Assembly: GCA_035548055.1 (NCBI GenBank)
Contig: DASZTL010000002.1
Span: forward strand, 1 to 64,000
Origin: DASZTV01 sp035548055
Lineage (GTDB): Bacteria > Actinomycetota > Actinomycetes > JAFAQI01
DNA length: 64,000 nucleotides
Direction of reading: 5' to 3'
The translations under genes and the position numbers were made by a program. The notes under the pieces are model-generated. The model did no database searches, was not told the DNA's origin, and saw nothing but the letters and a program-made list of their open reading frames with translations. Every line of letters starts with the position of its first letter. Positions within the stretch are counted from its first letter, which is position 1. Shown one piece after another: positions 32,959 to 41,521 of this stretch.

Positions 32959-33960
32959 CTAGTACACCCCATCGGGCGAAGGCAGATCGGATAACCGGTC
33001 TAATTCATCCGCAAGGACTAACGAGAAGTTCTTGATCGGTGGCGGTGACTCGCCGCGACTAGCGGCACGGAGCCGATCCACGAGGGCTCGGACGTACCAC
33101 TCGCGGAACAGGCGGTGCGATGGCGGTGCGGCCAGCGTCAGCAGGCGGGCTGAGCGGGCTTGCCGGTCGGCTTCGTCGAGGGCGGCGAGGTAACGCAGCC
33201 CCGCGGTGGCTGCCGCCACCGGAAGGTGCAGGGTCAGGTCGGTGAACACGTCTCGGCGCCGTGCCGCCTCGAGCGCCTGCCGCTTGATCTCGTTGCGCGC
33301 CTCCGCGAAGTCCTCGGTGACCCGTGCGAGCAGGCCGATCGTCTCGGAAGGCAGCGTGTCGGGGTCATCCGACGGGGCCTGCATGAAGGTGATCTCGCGA
33401 ACGACGTTGTCGATGTGCGCCTTCGCCGATACCAGGAGGTCGGTCGGAACCCATCCGAGGCGAACCTCATAGCGAGGAGCCGGGTCGCGGCCCCGCCAGT
33501 CGACCCGCATCGCCTCCAGATCTTGCTTGGTACGACGTCGCATGGTCGCTCGACGGGGTTTGCCGAGCTCGGCCCAGACCAGCTTGCCGTCACTCGTGGG
33601 CTCGACTCCCCATGCGCTGGTCAGCGACTCGACGACCGCCAGTCCGCGCCCCGTCATGCCGTCAGTGGACCCGCGGCCCTTGAGCGGCACCGAATGGCCG
33701 GCGTCGGCGACCTCGATGCGAACCCTGTCCCGACGGCCCTTGAGTCGGAACTCGATCGGTGGGGTGCCGTGGAGCACCGCGTTGGTCACCAGCTCGGTCA
33801 CGACCAGCTCGGCGTCCGAAGCGATGGGCTCGGGAAGGCTCTGGAGGGTCGCCGAGGCGAGACGTCGCGCAGCCCTGACTCCGTCGAGCCCTGGGTTCAC
33901 CAGAAGCTCGGCCGATTTGCTCACCGACCCCGCCCATCCCTTCCGTGACGGGGGAGGCAT
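32959..33960 (-). CDS. Anti-sigma-type (RsbW-like) ATP-binding protein with long C-terminal extension
   Basis: 333 aa. Residues 20-135 form a GHKL ATPase: N-box ELVVTELVTNAVLHG (Asn60), G1 VADAG (Asp86), G2 GMTGRGLAVV (101-110), as in RsbW/SpoIIAB serine kinases that hold sigma factors. Residues 150-333 form an additional helical region (EARNEIKRQALEAARRRDVF, LRYLAALDEADRQARSARLL) not found in classical RsbW, which are about 150 aa. Start ATG 33960; GTG 33924 is possible. Immediately precedes the SpoIIE phosphatase, so the two probably form one signalling module; no STAS partner or sigma factor is in the window. Confidence 0.82.
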   Translation of the reverse strand: MPPPSRKGWAGSVSKSAELLVNPGLDGVRAARRLASATLQSLPEPIASDAELVVTELVTNAVLHGTPPIEFRLKGRRDRVRIEVADAGHSVPLKGRGSTDGMTGRGLAVVESLTSAWGVEPTSDGKLVWAELGKPRRATMRRRTKQDLEAMRVDWRGRDPAPRYEVRLGWVPTDLLVSAKAHIDNVVREITFMQAPSDDPDTLPSETIGLLARVTEDFAEARNEIKRQALEAARRRDVFTDLTLHLPVAAATAGLRYLAALDEADRQARSARLLTLAAPPSHRLFREWYVRALVDRLRAASRGESPPPIKNFSLVLADELDRLSDLPSPDGVY

Positions 33961-33995
33961 GCCCGCCTAGTCGGGGACTAAGCCCTCCATTCGGC

Positions 33996-36245
33996 TCAGC
34001 CGAAACTGTGCCAAGTGGCGGAGTCGTGTGCACCGACGCTTGGGAGCGTGTAGTCGCACACGCCGCGCGGGAAGACGGCGTGCAGCTGCCGCCATTGCCT
34101 CGCCGTGAAGGTGGCGCCATACGCGGAGCGTCGCGGTGCCGTGACGTGGCACTTCATGATGTCGTCCCGCAACGGGCCACCCGCCGCGATCCGCGGATCC
34201 GTGCCGTGGACGAACAGGTGGCGACACTGCTCCCACGACAGCACTTGCAGCCCGCCGGCGGTCCAGCACTGGTCAGCGGCGCTCGCCGGCCGCGCCATCC
34301 TGACCTGAGCAGCCAGGCTGCGACCAGTGTGGTCGGCCTCGACGTTCGCGAGCCAGGCGTCGAGGGTGTCGAACGCACGCGCGGTGACGCTAGGGTCCTG
34401 CGCGTCTTCACCGAGCTCGACCCACAGCGCCTGGTTGCGGTGACTCCCGTTGGTGGCGTCCAACCTGGCGCGCTGTACATAGCTGTCGATGTCGAGGTGA
34501 ATCTCTTCGTTGTCGTGGCCGCGCAGGTCGATGATCGGCACGCCGGCTTGCGCATGGGGGTCTAGGACCTGGCCGGTCCGATAGGCCATCTTCAGCGCGT
34601 GTGGATCGGCGACGCTCCGCGCCGAGGTGTGGCCCCAGTCGATGTCGATGCCGCCGACGTCGCGGTTGAGTGCGAGGAACTCGGTGACCGAGATCTGATG
34701 CTTGTTCAGAGCGGCGAGGCCGTACTGCACCCCGGCGTTGTCGAAGGGCCGGTTGGCGAAGCCCGCACCGGCGCGGCGCTCGGGTGCCGACCAGCGGGAG
34801 CGAGGCCGCTGGCCCCAGATCGCGACCTGGTAGTCCTGCAGGGTGCATCGGACGCCGCCCGGGTTGGTGGTCGCGTTGTAGACCCACGTCGGGTTGGGCC
34901 GGCTCGTGCAGCTGGCGGCACGGCCCGGGTCCAGCAGCGCCTGTGCATAGTCCGGGATCTTCGTGGTCACGCTGCCTTGCGGCCCGTCGAAGAACCCGCG
35001 ACAGGTCGTCGGCTCGAGAAAGCCGGTGACGGAGTCCTGCTTCGCCGGTGACCAGACCCCGGGATGGGCGTCGAACACCGCGTCGAGCAAGTGACAGTCT
35101 TCGGCCTGCTGAACCACCTGCCAGATGTCGGGGAAGCTGCACATCAGCAGCGCGCCGTCGACCAGTCCCGGATAGTTCGCCGTGATCGCGTTCAAGATGA
35201 TCGAGCCGCCGGAGCACCCTTCGCCCACCGTGTAGCGCACCACGCCGTACTCGTCGATCAGGCGTGACTTGACCATCGCGAATGCTTCCGCCGCGACCAC
35301 CGGGTTGCAGTTGTTGCCGAGTACGTCGAGCGCTCCGGTCACGACCGCGAAGCCGCGTCCCAGCGCGTGCGCGTCGAAGACCGGAAGGCCCGCCGCCTGG
35401 TCGTGCCACGGTCGGCAGTCGCCGCCGATCTCGACGTCGACCTTGTGGTTCCACGCGGCGGGTGGAGCCCAGGGCAAGTACGACTTGCCGGGGTCCGCTA
35501 GGACGGCGATCTGGTAGGTGTCGCGATCGATCACCCCCGTCTCCACCCGCACGATGTATGGCACCGTCACGCCGGCGTCGGTCGTGGTCCGGGCAACCGA
35601 TGGTGACGATGGCGGGTCCTGCAGGTGATACGGGATGAACTGGTTGGACGAGGGAGGCGCGCCGATCCCCGGGTGGTTGCCGATCCCGGCGGAGCCGGCG
35701 GGGAGGTAGTAGTAGGCGTAGTGAGTCGGGACACGACAGGCGGCGCGGTGCGCCGGAGTGGGCTTGTCGTTGCAGAACCACGGCGTGACCTGGGCTCCGG
35801 CGAACATCGGCCCATGGTCTGCGTAGTCCGTGAGGCGTAGTGATGTCGAGCGCCCACCTGGGAGGGTGGCGCGAAGGACGCGCGTGCCGGGAGCCAGCCG
35901 CACCAGGCCGATGAGCGCTGTCGAGTTGCGCGAGATGCCGACCTGGGCTTGTGGCGGTACTCCGGCGAGCAGGCCGGGCAGCCGGTTCGCAGCGAGCTGG
36001 CGCGTGACGTCCTGACGGCCGAGGGTGACGTGAACCGATCTGAGATCGGTCTTCGTCGGCACGAGGACCGCGACGAGCGCCTTCGGGCCGGAGATCCACG
36101 CCGGCTTCGCGGACAGCACGACCACGCGAAGCGTGCCTGTAGCGGCAGCGGTCGACGGTGTGAGCGGCAGGAGGGGCGCGCCGATCAGGCCGCCTGAGAG
36201 GAGCGCGACCACCGCACCGGCTCGTCCGGTCAGCCGTCCGCGCAT
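33996..36245 (-). CDS. Secreted DUF6351 family protein (oligomer-hydrolase-like)
   Basis: 749 aa with signal peptide (GRLTGRAGAVVALLSGGLIG, cleavage near TAAA). Family DUF6351, related to 3-hydroxybutyrate-oligomer hydrolases: an alpha/beta-hydrolase-like nucleophile elbow VGEGCSGGSI (Ser345) follows a beta-rich N-terminus, with several cysteines as in secreted enzymes (CNDKPTPAHRAAC, GGDCRPWHD). C-terminal LRGHDNEEIHLDID may supply acid/His residues. ATG 36245 is chosen, overlapping the GH3 stop by 16 bases; ATG 36302 would overlap more and put the signal helix deeper. Polyester or lipid-ester breakdown is the likely role. Confidence 0.75.
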   Translation of the reverse strand: MRGRLTGRAGAVVALLSGGLIGAPLLPLTPSTAAATGTLRVVVLSAKPAWISGPKALVAVLVPTKTDLRSVHVTLGRQDVTRQLAANRLPGLLAGVPPQAQVGISRNSTALIGLVRLAPGTRVLRATLPGGRSTSLRLTDYADHGPMFAGAQVTPWFCNDKPTPAHRAACRVPTHYAYYYLPAGSAGIGNHPGIGAPPSSNQFIPYHLQDPPSSPSVARTTTDAGVTVPYIVRVETGVIDRDTYQIAVLADPGKSYLPWAPPAAWNHKVDVEIGGDCRPWHDQAAGLPVFDAHALGRGFAVVTGALDVLGNNCNPVVAAEAFAMVKSRLIDEYGVVRYTVGEGCSGGSIILNAITANYPGLVDGALLMCSFPDIWQVVQQAEDCHLLDAVFDAHPGVWSPAKQDSVTGFLEPTTCRGFFDGPQGSVTTKIPDYAQALLDPGRAASCTSRPNPTWVYNATTNPGGVRCTLQDYQVAIWGQRPRSRWSAPERRAGAGFANRPFDNAGVQYGLAALNKHQISVTEFLALNRDVGGIDIDWGHTSARSVADPHALKMAYRTGQVLDPHAQAGVPIIDLRGHDNEEIHLDIDSYVQRARLDATNGSHRNQALWVELGEDAQDPSVTARAFDTLDAWLANVEADHTGRSLAAQVRMARPASAADQCWTAGGLQVLSWEQCRHLFVHGTDPRIAAGGPLRDDIMKCHVTAPRRSAYGATFTARQWRQLHAVFPRGVCDYTLPSVGAHDSATWHSFG

Positions 36246-38422
36246 ACGCCGACCCCGAACCGGGAGTCGCGTGATGAGGTTCCGACGGTGATCGTCTGAC
36301 ATCCGAGCGGCGCCTCGCGGAAGCGGTGGGTGCGGACATCCCAGTACTGGAACGCGCGGGGGTCAAGCGGGATCGTGACGCGGCGCGATTGTCCTGGCGA
36401 GAGGTGCACCTTCGCGAAGCCGGCGAGCTGCTGCGGGGGCTCGGGTCGATGCCGCCGCGACTCCAGCCCGACATACACCTGCGGCACCGCCCAGCCGGCT
36501 CGATCGCCCGTGTTGGTCACCGTGACCCGGACCCGGCGTGGACCCACGGGCGAGAAGTGGGTGAACCGGAACGTCGTGTACGACAGGCCGAAGCCGAACG
36601 GGTAGGCCGGCTTCAGGTGGTGCCGGTCGTACCAGCGGTAGCCGACCATCACGCCCTCGCTGTAGCGCGCCGTCAGGTGGGCGGGCTGCCGAGTGGACAA
36701 GACGCCCGGATACTGCGCGCTGCTTCCAGCGGTCGGCAGCTGGCTCGTGTTGCGGGGGAATGTTGCGGGCAGCCGGCCACCCGGGTCGACGTCGCCGTAC
36801 AGGATGCGTGCGATCGCGGTCCCGCCGTCCTCGCCCGGATACCAGGCCTCGAGGACCGCGGCCACGTCGTTGCGCCACGGTGTGAGAACGGGCGCCCCGG
36901 TCTCGAGCACCACGACGGTTCGTTGGTTCACGGCGGCGACGTCGCGGATCAGCGAATCCTGGTTGCCGAAGGCGAGCTGCGTCGCAAGTGGGTTCGGTGG
37001 GGTCGCCTGCCCGCCGCTACAGATCGCGCGCAGCGACAGGCACGGTTTGTCGACGCCCTCCGACTCGCTGTCGGCGGCAACGACGATCACGATGTCGGAC
37101 TTCCTGGCGAGGGCGACCGCCGCCGCGCGGTTCCGACCGCTCGCGTAGGTGACGGTGTCTCCGGCTCGCGCCGCGCGACGTTCGATGCCGCGGAGCGCGG
37201 TCGTGGTGAACCACGGCTTCACCTGTGACGAGCCCGCGCCGAGGATGTACTGGTTCGCGGCCGGGCCGATGACGGCGATCGCCTTGTCCGGCTGTGGCCG
37301 CAGCGGCAGGACGCCACGGTTGCGAAGCAGCACGGCGCCGCGCTGCGCAGTGCGGTCGGCGACCGCCGCGTCGGCCCGGACGTTGTCCAGTTCGATGTTC
37401 CTCGGCCAGGCCGGGTGGTCGAAGAAGCCGAACCGAAACAGGGCGCGGAGCGTCTGGAAGACGTTGGTATCGAGAGTCTTCTGCGTGATGAGGCCGGCCG
37501 CGAGCTCGGCGTCGACCTCAGCTGGCGTGTAGCAGGTGCCGAGGATGTCGATGTTCATCCCGGCCGCGAGGTCCCGATTCGGCTCGTGGCACGCCCCAGC
37601 ATCTGAGAAGACGAACCCCTTGAAGCCCCAGTCCCTGCGAAGGATCGAGGTGAGCAGGAGCTCGTCCGCGCACGCGTAGACGCCGTTGACCTCGTTGTAC
37701 GAGCACATCACGGAAGCGGCGTGGCCCTGCTCCACCGCAGCTTGGAAGGCGCGCAGGTAGATCTCGTGCAGCGCTCGCTCGCCGATGGCCGCGTTGACGA
37801 GGAACCGTCCGCCGATCGCGCCGGTGGCAGGCGAGAGGCCGATCTGGCCTTCCTGGTTGTTCGCGGCGAAGTGCTTGGGGTCGGCCATCACGCCCTCCGA
37901 CTGCAGGCCCTTGACCCACCCGACAGCCATTCGGGCCGCGAGGTAGGGGTCCTCGCCGAACCCTTCAAAGGTTCTCCCGCCGAGCGGCGTCCGCATGATG
38001 TTGATGGTGGGGCCGTAGTCGGCGTCGAAGCCGCGGTGGCGCACCCCGGCGCCCACGGTCTTCCCGTACGTGTACGCCGCCTTCTCGTCGAAGCCCGCGG
38101 CTAGTGCGATGCCGGCCGGCATCGCACTAGCCTTGTCGCTACCGGAGCCGAGCCCGCCTGGGCCTAGCGCGCCGTCGGTCGCGGTGAGTTCCGGAAGGCC
38201 GAGCCGCTTCACCGGGCTTCCCGTCAACACCGAGACCTTTTCTGACTGCGACATCGCGGCGAGCAGGAGGTGGGCCCGCTTCGGCGGCGTCAGCTCGGTA
38301 TCGCACCACGGGTGCGATCCGCACCGTGAAGTGGGCGTCCGCGCTGATGCGACGGCACTCACCGAGCCCGTCAAGGCAATTGCGGCGACGGCGAGCGCCG
38401 ACGCGAGCAGGCGAGTGCGCAC
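36230..38422 (-). CDS. Secreted glycoside hydrolase family 3 beta-glycosidase
   Basis: 730 aa with a signal peptide (residues 1-27). The GH3 N-terminal barrel shows DGALGPGG, NIMRTPLGGRTFEGFGEDP and KHFAANNQE; the catalytic nucleophile is Asp274 in GFVFSDAGA. The second domain spans about 365-600 (VVVAADSESEGVDKP), and a fibronectin-III-like domain ends the protein (VRVTVTNTGDRAGWAVPQVYV). Probably a beta-glucosidase or beta-xylosidase acting outside the cell. It overlaps the DUF6351 gene, so the two secreted enzymes are co-translated. Confidence 0.92.
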   Translation of the reverse strand: MRTRLLASALAVAAIALTGSVSAVASARTPTSRCGSHPWCDTELTPPKRAHLLLAAMSQSEKVSVLTGSPVKRLGLPELTATDGALGPGGLGSGSDKASAMPAGIALAAGFDEKAAYTYGKTVGAGVRHRGFDADYGPTINIMRTPLGGRTFEGFGEDPYLAARMAVGWVKGLQSEGVMADPKHFAANNQEGQIGLSPATGAIGGRFLVNAAIGERALHEIYLRAFQAAVEQGHAASVMCSYNEVNGVYACADELLLTSILRRDWGFKGFVFSDAGACHEPNRDLAAGMNIDILGTCYTPAEVDAELAAGLITQKTLDTNVFQTLRALFRFGFFDHPAWPRNIELDNVRADAAVADRTAQRGAVLLRNRGVLPLRPQPDKAIAVIGPAANQYILGAGSSQVKPWFTTTALRGIERRAARAGDTVTYASGRNRAAAVALARKSDIVIVVAADSESEGVDKPCLSLRAICSGGQATPPNPLATQLAFGNQDSLIRDVAAVNQRTVVVLETGAPVLTPWRNDVAAVLEAWYPGEDGGTAIARILYGDVDPGGRLPATFPRNTSQLPTAGSSAQYPGVLSTRQPAHLTARYSEGVMVGYRWYDRHHLKPAYPFGFGLSYTTFRFTHFSPVGPRRVRVTVTNTGDRAGWAVPQVYVGLESRRHRPEPPQQLAGFAKVHLSPGQSRRVTIPLDPRAFQYWDVRTHRFREAPLGCQTITVGTSSRDSRFGVGVCADG

Positions 38423-38462
38423 GGGTGATGAGTTCGCCGTGGGGGCTGCGCCTCCTATTTGA

Positions 38463-39233
38463 TCAGCTCGCGGTGTTGGGGCCCATGAGCTTGGTCTTGC
38501 ATCCGGTCGTGTCCGCGATCTCGGCGAGTCGGCCGTACGGCGTGTCCCGCGGGTCGCTCACCACCGCGCCGCCAAGGGCTAGGACTCGCTCGACCGAGGC
38601 GTCGGTGTCCTCGACCCGGATGTAGACCATCCAACCGGTGTCGGCGTCGGGCGGGAACGCCGACGCGTCCATGATGCCCGCGGACGCCGCCTCGGCTTGA
38701 CCGAGCGTCGTGTAGCGGAAGTCGGGGGTGTCGGACATCGTGTGCGCATCCCACCCGAACACATCGCGGTAGAAGCCGACGGCAGTGTCATAGGCCCGGG
38801 TGTGGAGCTCGAACCAGGTCGGCGCGCCGACCTCGGCGCGGTTGATCAGGCCGGGGAACGTGTTGGCTTGCCAGATGCCGAGCGGGGCCCCGCTCGGATC
38901 GATGATCACGGCGGTCGTGCCCAGGTCGGCGATGTCCATCGGCTCGGCGACGATCGTGCTGCCCACGGCTTGCGCGACTTCGACGGCCCTGCGGGCGTCA
39001 TCGGCCGCGAGGTAGATGGTCCATGCGTCGGGCCCGTTCTCGCCGGGCATCTGCGGCATGCAGCCCGCAACCGGTACGTCGCCGAACATGAACATGAAGT
39101 ACCCGCCGAACTCCTCGGCGGCCTCCGCTGCGCTCCAGCCGAACAGCTGGCTGTAGAAGGCCCGGCTCTTTCCCGTGTCGGACGACATCATGTCTATCCA
39201 GCACGGAATGCCGGGGACAGAGCTTGTAGTCAT
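38463..39233 (-). CDS. VOC-family protein with two glyoxalase-like domains
   Basis: 256 aa, two tandem vicinal-oxygen-chelate units: residues 8-122 (IPCWIDMMSSDTGKSRAFYS to DPSGAPLGIWQ) and 135-250 (TWFELHTRAYDTAVGFYRDV onward). This duplicated form is common in actinobacteria (often annotated as a hydroxylase or glyoxalase) but the metal ligands and reaction are not certain. It lies 40 bases upstream of the GH3 gene in the same direction and could head that operon. Divergent from the SRPBCC gene. Confidence 0.85.
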   Translation of the reverse strand: MTTSSVPGIPCWIDMMSSDTGKSRAFYSQLFGWSAAEAAEEFGGYFMFMFGDVPVAGCMPQMPGENGPDAWTIYLAADDARRAVEVAQAVGSTIVAEPMDIADLGTTAVIIDPSGAPLGIWQANTFPGLINRAEVGAPTWFELHTRAYDTAVGFYRDVFGWDAHTMSDTPDFRYTTLGQAEAASAGIMDASAFPPDADTGWMVYIRVEDTDASVERVLALGGAVVSDPRDTPYGRLAEIADTTGCKTKLMGPNTAS

Positions 39234-39366
39234 GGTCGAATCCTTCGTCGTCGCGTCGCAGCCTCGTGGTGTGGACGTCCGGCCGGATCACAATTCATCG
39301 CATCGAAGGCAACAGGGCCGAGGTCGTCGGTAGGCGCCCGGGCGCCGATGCGCCAGTATGTCCGCC

Positions 39367-39828
39367 ATGGCAGACAACCAGGTCGAGGTCTCGACCGAGA
39401 TCCGTGCTGATGCGCACAAGCTCTACGACATGGTCGCTGACCTGGCGAACATGGGGCAGTGGAGTCCTGAGGCGCAGGGCGGTCGCTGGCTCGGCGGCGC
39501 CGGACCCGAGCTCGGCGCCAAGTTCCTCGGCCGGAACCGTCGCGGCTGGCGCCGCTGGGTGACGGTCGCGAAGGTCACGGCCGCCGACCGCGGAAAGCGG
39601 TTCGCGTTCAGCGTGACGAGCGGGCCGCTCAAGGTCGCCGACTGGTCCTACGCGTTCGACACGACGGGTGACACCACAACGGTCACGGAGACATGGGTGG
39701 ACCAGCGCTCGCCGTTCATGCATCGCTTGTCCGACCTGATCATCGGCGTGCCGGACCGATCGGAGCACAACAAGCAGAACATGGCGGCGACTCTCGAAGC
39801 CCTGAAGCGCAGCGCCGAAGCCGGCTGA
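39367..39828 (+). CDS. SRPBCC (START/polyketide-cyclase-like) lipid-binding fold protein
   Basis: 153 aa with the SRPBCC pattern: EVSTEIRADAHKLYDMVADL, then MGQWSPEAQGG, GAKFLGRNRRG, KVADWSYAFDTTGDTTTVTETW and a long C-terminal helix (HNKQNMAATLEALKR). Such folds bind hydrophobic ligands. ATG 39367 is used; ATG 39358 is nine bases earlier and neither has a strong ribosome site. It ends one base before the start of yrbEA, so it is probably the first gene of the Mce operon and may handle the transported lipid. Confidence 0.82.
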   Translation: MADNQVEVSTEIRADAHKLYDMVADLANMGQWSPEAQGGRWLGGAGPELGAKFLGRNRRGWRRWVTVAKVTAADRGKRFAFSVTSGPLKVADWSYAFDTTGDTTTVTETWVDQRSPFMHRLSDLIIGVPDRSEHNKQNMAATLEALKRSAEAG

Positions 39829-39829
39829 C

Positions 39830-40645
39830 TTGTCGCAGCGTCGATTCGACGGCGCCGCGCTGCTCGCCTCGGCGGGATCCGGTCTCAGCGCTGCCGGCGA
39901 CCTCTACGCGCTCGCCGGCGACACGATGCTCGCCGGACTGCAAGGCATCGCGCGCCGCAGCTTCCCGTGGCGTGAGGCGATCAGGCAGGCGTGGTTCATC
40001 GCCAGCGTCTGTGTGCTGCCGGCGATCCTCGTCGCGATTCCGTTCGGCGTACTCGTGGCGGTCGAGGTGGGCTCCGTCGCGCACCAGATCGGCGCCGACT
40101 CCTACACCGGAGCGGTCGATGCGTTGACGATCGTGCGCGAGGCGGCGCCGCTCGTCACTGCGCTCATGATCGCCGGCGTCGGTGGCTCCGCGATCTGCGC
40201 CGACTTGGGCGCTCGCAAGATTCGCGATGAGATCGACGCTCTCGAAGTGATGGGAATCTCGCCGATCGAGCGCCTGGTTGCACCACGGGTCGCCGCTGCG
40301 ATTCTCGTCACCGTCCTGCTCAACGGCATCGTGCTGTTCGTTGGCGTGACCGGTGGCTATCTCTACCAGGTCTGGGTCAGTCACGGCACGCCCGGCAGCT
40401 TCCTGCGGACCTTCACCGAGTTCACCCAGTTCAGCGATCTGGTGGTGGGCGAGATCAAGGCGGCCGTCTTCGGCGTCATCGCGGCGCTCGTAGCCGGTTA
40501 CAAGGGCCTGGCGGTGAAGGGGGGCCCGAAGGGCGTCGGCGACGCGGTCAACCAGTCCGTCGTGATCAGCTTCCTGCTCGTCTTCGTCGCGAACACGGTG
40601 ATCTCGCAGATCTACCTGATCCTCGTCCCGCCGCATGGTCCGTAG
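39830..40645 (+). CDS. YrbE/MlaE-family permease A of the Mce system
   Basis: 271 aa integral membrane permease of a lipid-importing Mce ABC transporter. The MlaE core is clear: EAAPLVTALMIAGVGGSAICADLGARKIRDEIDALEVMGISPI contains the coupling helix (EIDALEVMGI). Five or six helices. TTG start two bases after the SRPBCC stop codon with a weak ribosome site. Partner of the B permease three bases downstream; the ATPase (MceG/MlaF type) is not in the window and is normally encoded elsewhere. Confidence 0.9.
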   Translation: MSQRRFDGAALLASAGSGLSAAGDLYALAGDTMLAGLQGIARRSFPWREAIRQAWFIASVCVLPAILVAIPFGVLVAVEVGSVAHQIGADSYTGAVDALTIVREAAPLVTALMIAGVGGSAICADLGARKIRDEIDALEVMGISPIERLVAPRVAAAILVTVLLNGIVLFVGVTGGYLYQVWVSHGTPGSFLRTFTEFTQFSDLVVGEIKAAVFGVIAALVAGYKGLAVKGGPKGVGDAVNQSVVISFLLVFVANTVISQIYLILVPPHGP

Positions 40646-40648
40646 CCG

Positions 40649-41521
40649 ATGACTGCACCGAGCACCAGGGCACCGCTCGCACTGCCGAAGGCCGTGCGAG
40701 GCGCCATGCGCGGCGGCACGAGGCTCATCGACGCACTCGAGGAGCTCGGCACCCAGTTGCGCTTCTATTCGCGCGCTCTCTTCTGGCTGCCCCGCGCGGG
40801 GGTGCGGTACTGGCGCGAGGTGGCGCGGCTGGTCGCCGACATCAGCTTCGGCTCCGGTGCGCTCCTCGTCGGCGGCGGCACCGTTGCGGTCATCTTCGCG
40901 CTGTCCTTCTTCTCCGGCAGCGAGCTCGGTCTGCAGGGCTTCAAGGGCCTGCAGATCATCGGTCTGGCCCCCCTGTCAGGGGTCATCTCGGCCTACGCCA
41001 ACACCCGAGAGATCGCACCGATCGTGGCGGGAGTCGGGCTGGCCGCCCAAGTGGGCTGCGGGTTCACGGCGCAGTTGGGCGCGATGCGGATATCGGAGGA
41101 GGTCGACGCACTCGAGGTGATGGCCGTCCCGTCACTGCCCTACCTCGTCTCGACCCGCATTCTTGCCGCATTCACCGCGGTGGTTCCCCTGTACCTGGTC
41201 GGCCTCTTCGCGTCGTACATCGCGACCGAGGTCGAGGTGGTCTACCTCAACCACCAGTCGAAGGGGACCTACCTCTATTACTTCCACCGCTTCCTGCCGG
41301 TGGAGGAGCTGTTCTACTCGCTGGTGAAGGCCGTCGTGTTCGCGGTGATCGTGACGTTGGTGCACTGCTACTACGGCTACACCGCCACCGGTGGGCCGGA
41401 AGGCGTCGGGCGAGCGGCCGGCCGGGCGCTTCGGACGAGCATCGTCGCGATCGTCATCTTCGACCTCGTACTCACGTTCGTGCTCTACGGCGCGAACCCG
41501 TCGGTGCGGATATCAGGATGA
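40649..41521 (+). CDS. YrbE/MlaE-family permease B of the Mce system
   Basis: 290 aa. MlaE-family motifs: REIAPIVAGVGLAAQVGCGFTAQLG, then MRISEEVDALEVMAVPSLPYLV with the EVDALEVM coupling helix, and KAVVFAVIVTLVHCYYGYTATGGPEGVG. The N-terminus is about 50 residues longer than permease A before the first helix. Forms a heterodimer with permease A in the usual actinobacterial arrangement. Stop overlaps the mceA start by four bases. Confidence 0.9.
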   Translation: MTAPSTRAPLALPKAVRGAMRGGTRLIDALEELGTQLRFYSRALFWLPRAGVRYWREVARLVADISFGSGALLVGGGTVAVIFALSFFSGSELGLQGFKGLQIIGLAPLSGVISAYANTREIAPIVAGVGLAAQVGCGFTAQLGAMRISEEVDALEVMAVPSLPYLVSTRILAAFTAVVPLYLVGLFASYIATEVEVVYLNHQSKGTYLYYFHRFLPVEELFYSLVKAVVFAVIVTLVHCYYGYTATGGPEGVGRAAGRALRTSIVAIVIFDLVLTFVLYGANPSVRISG

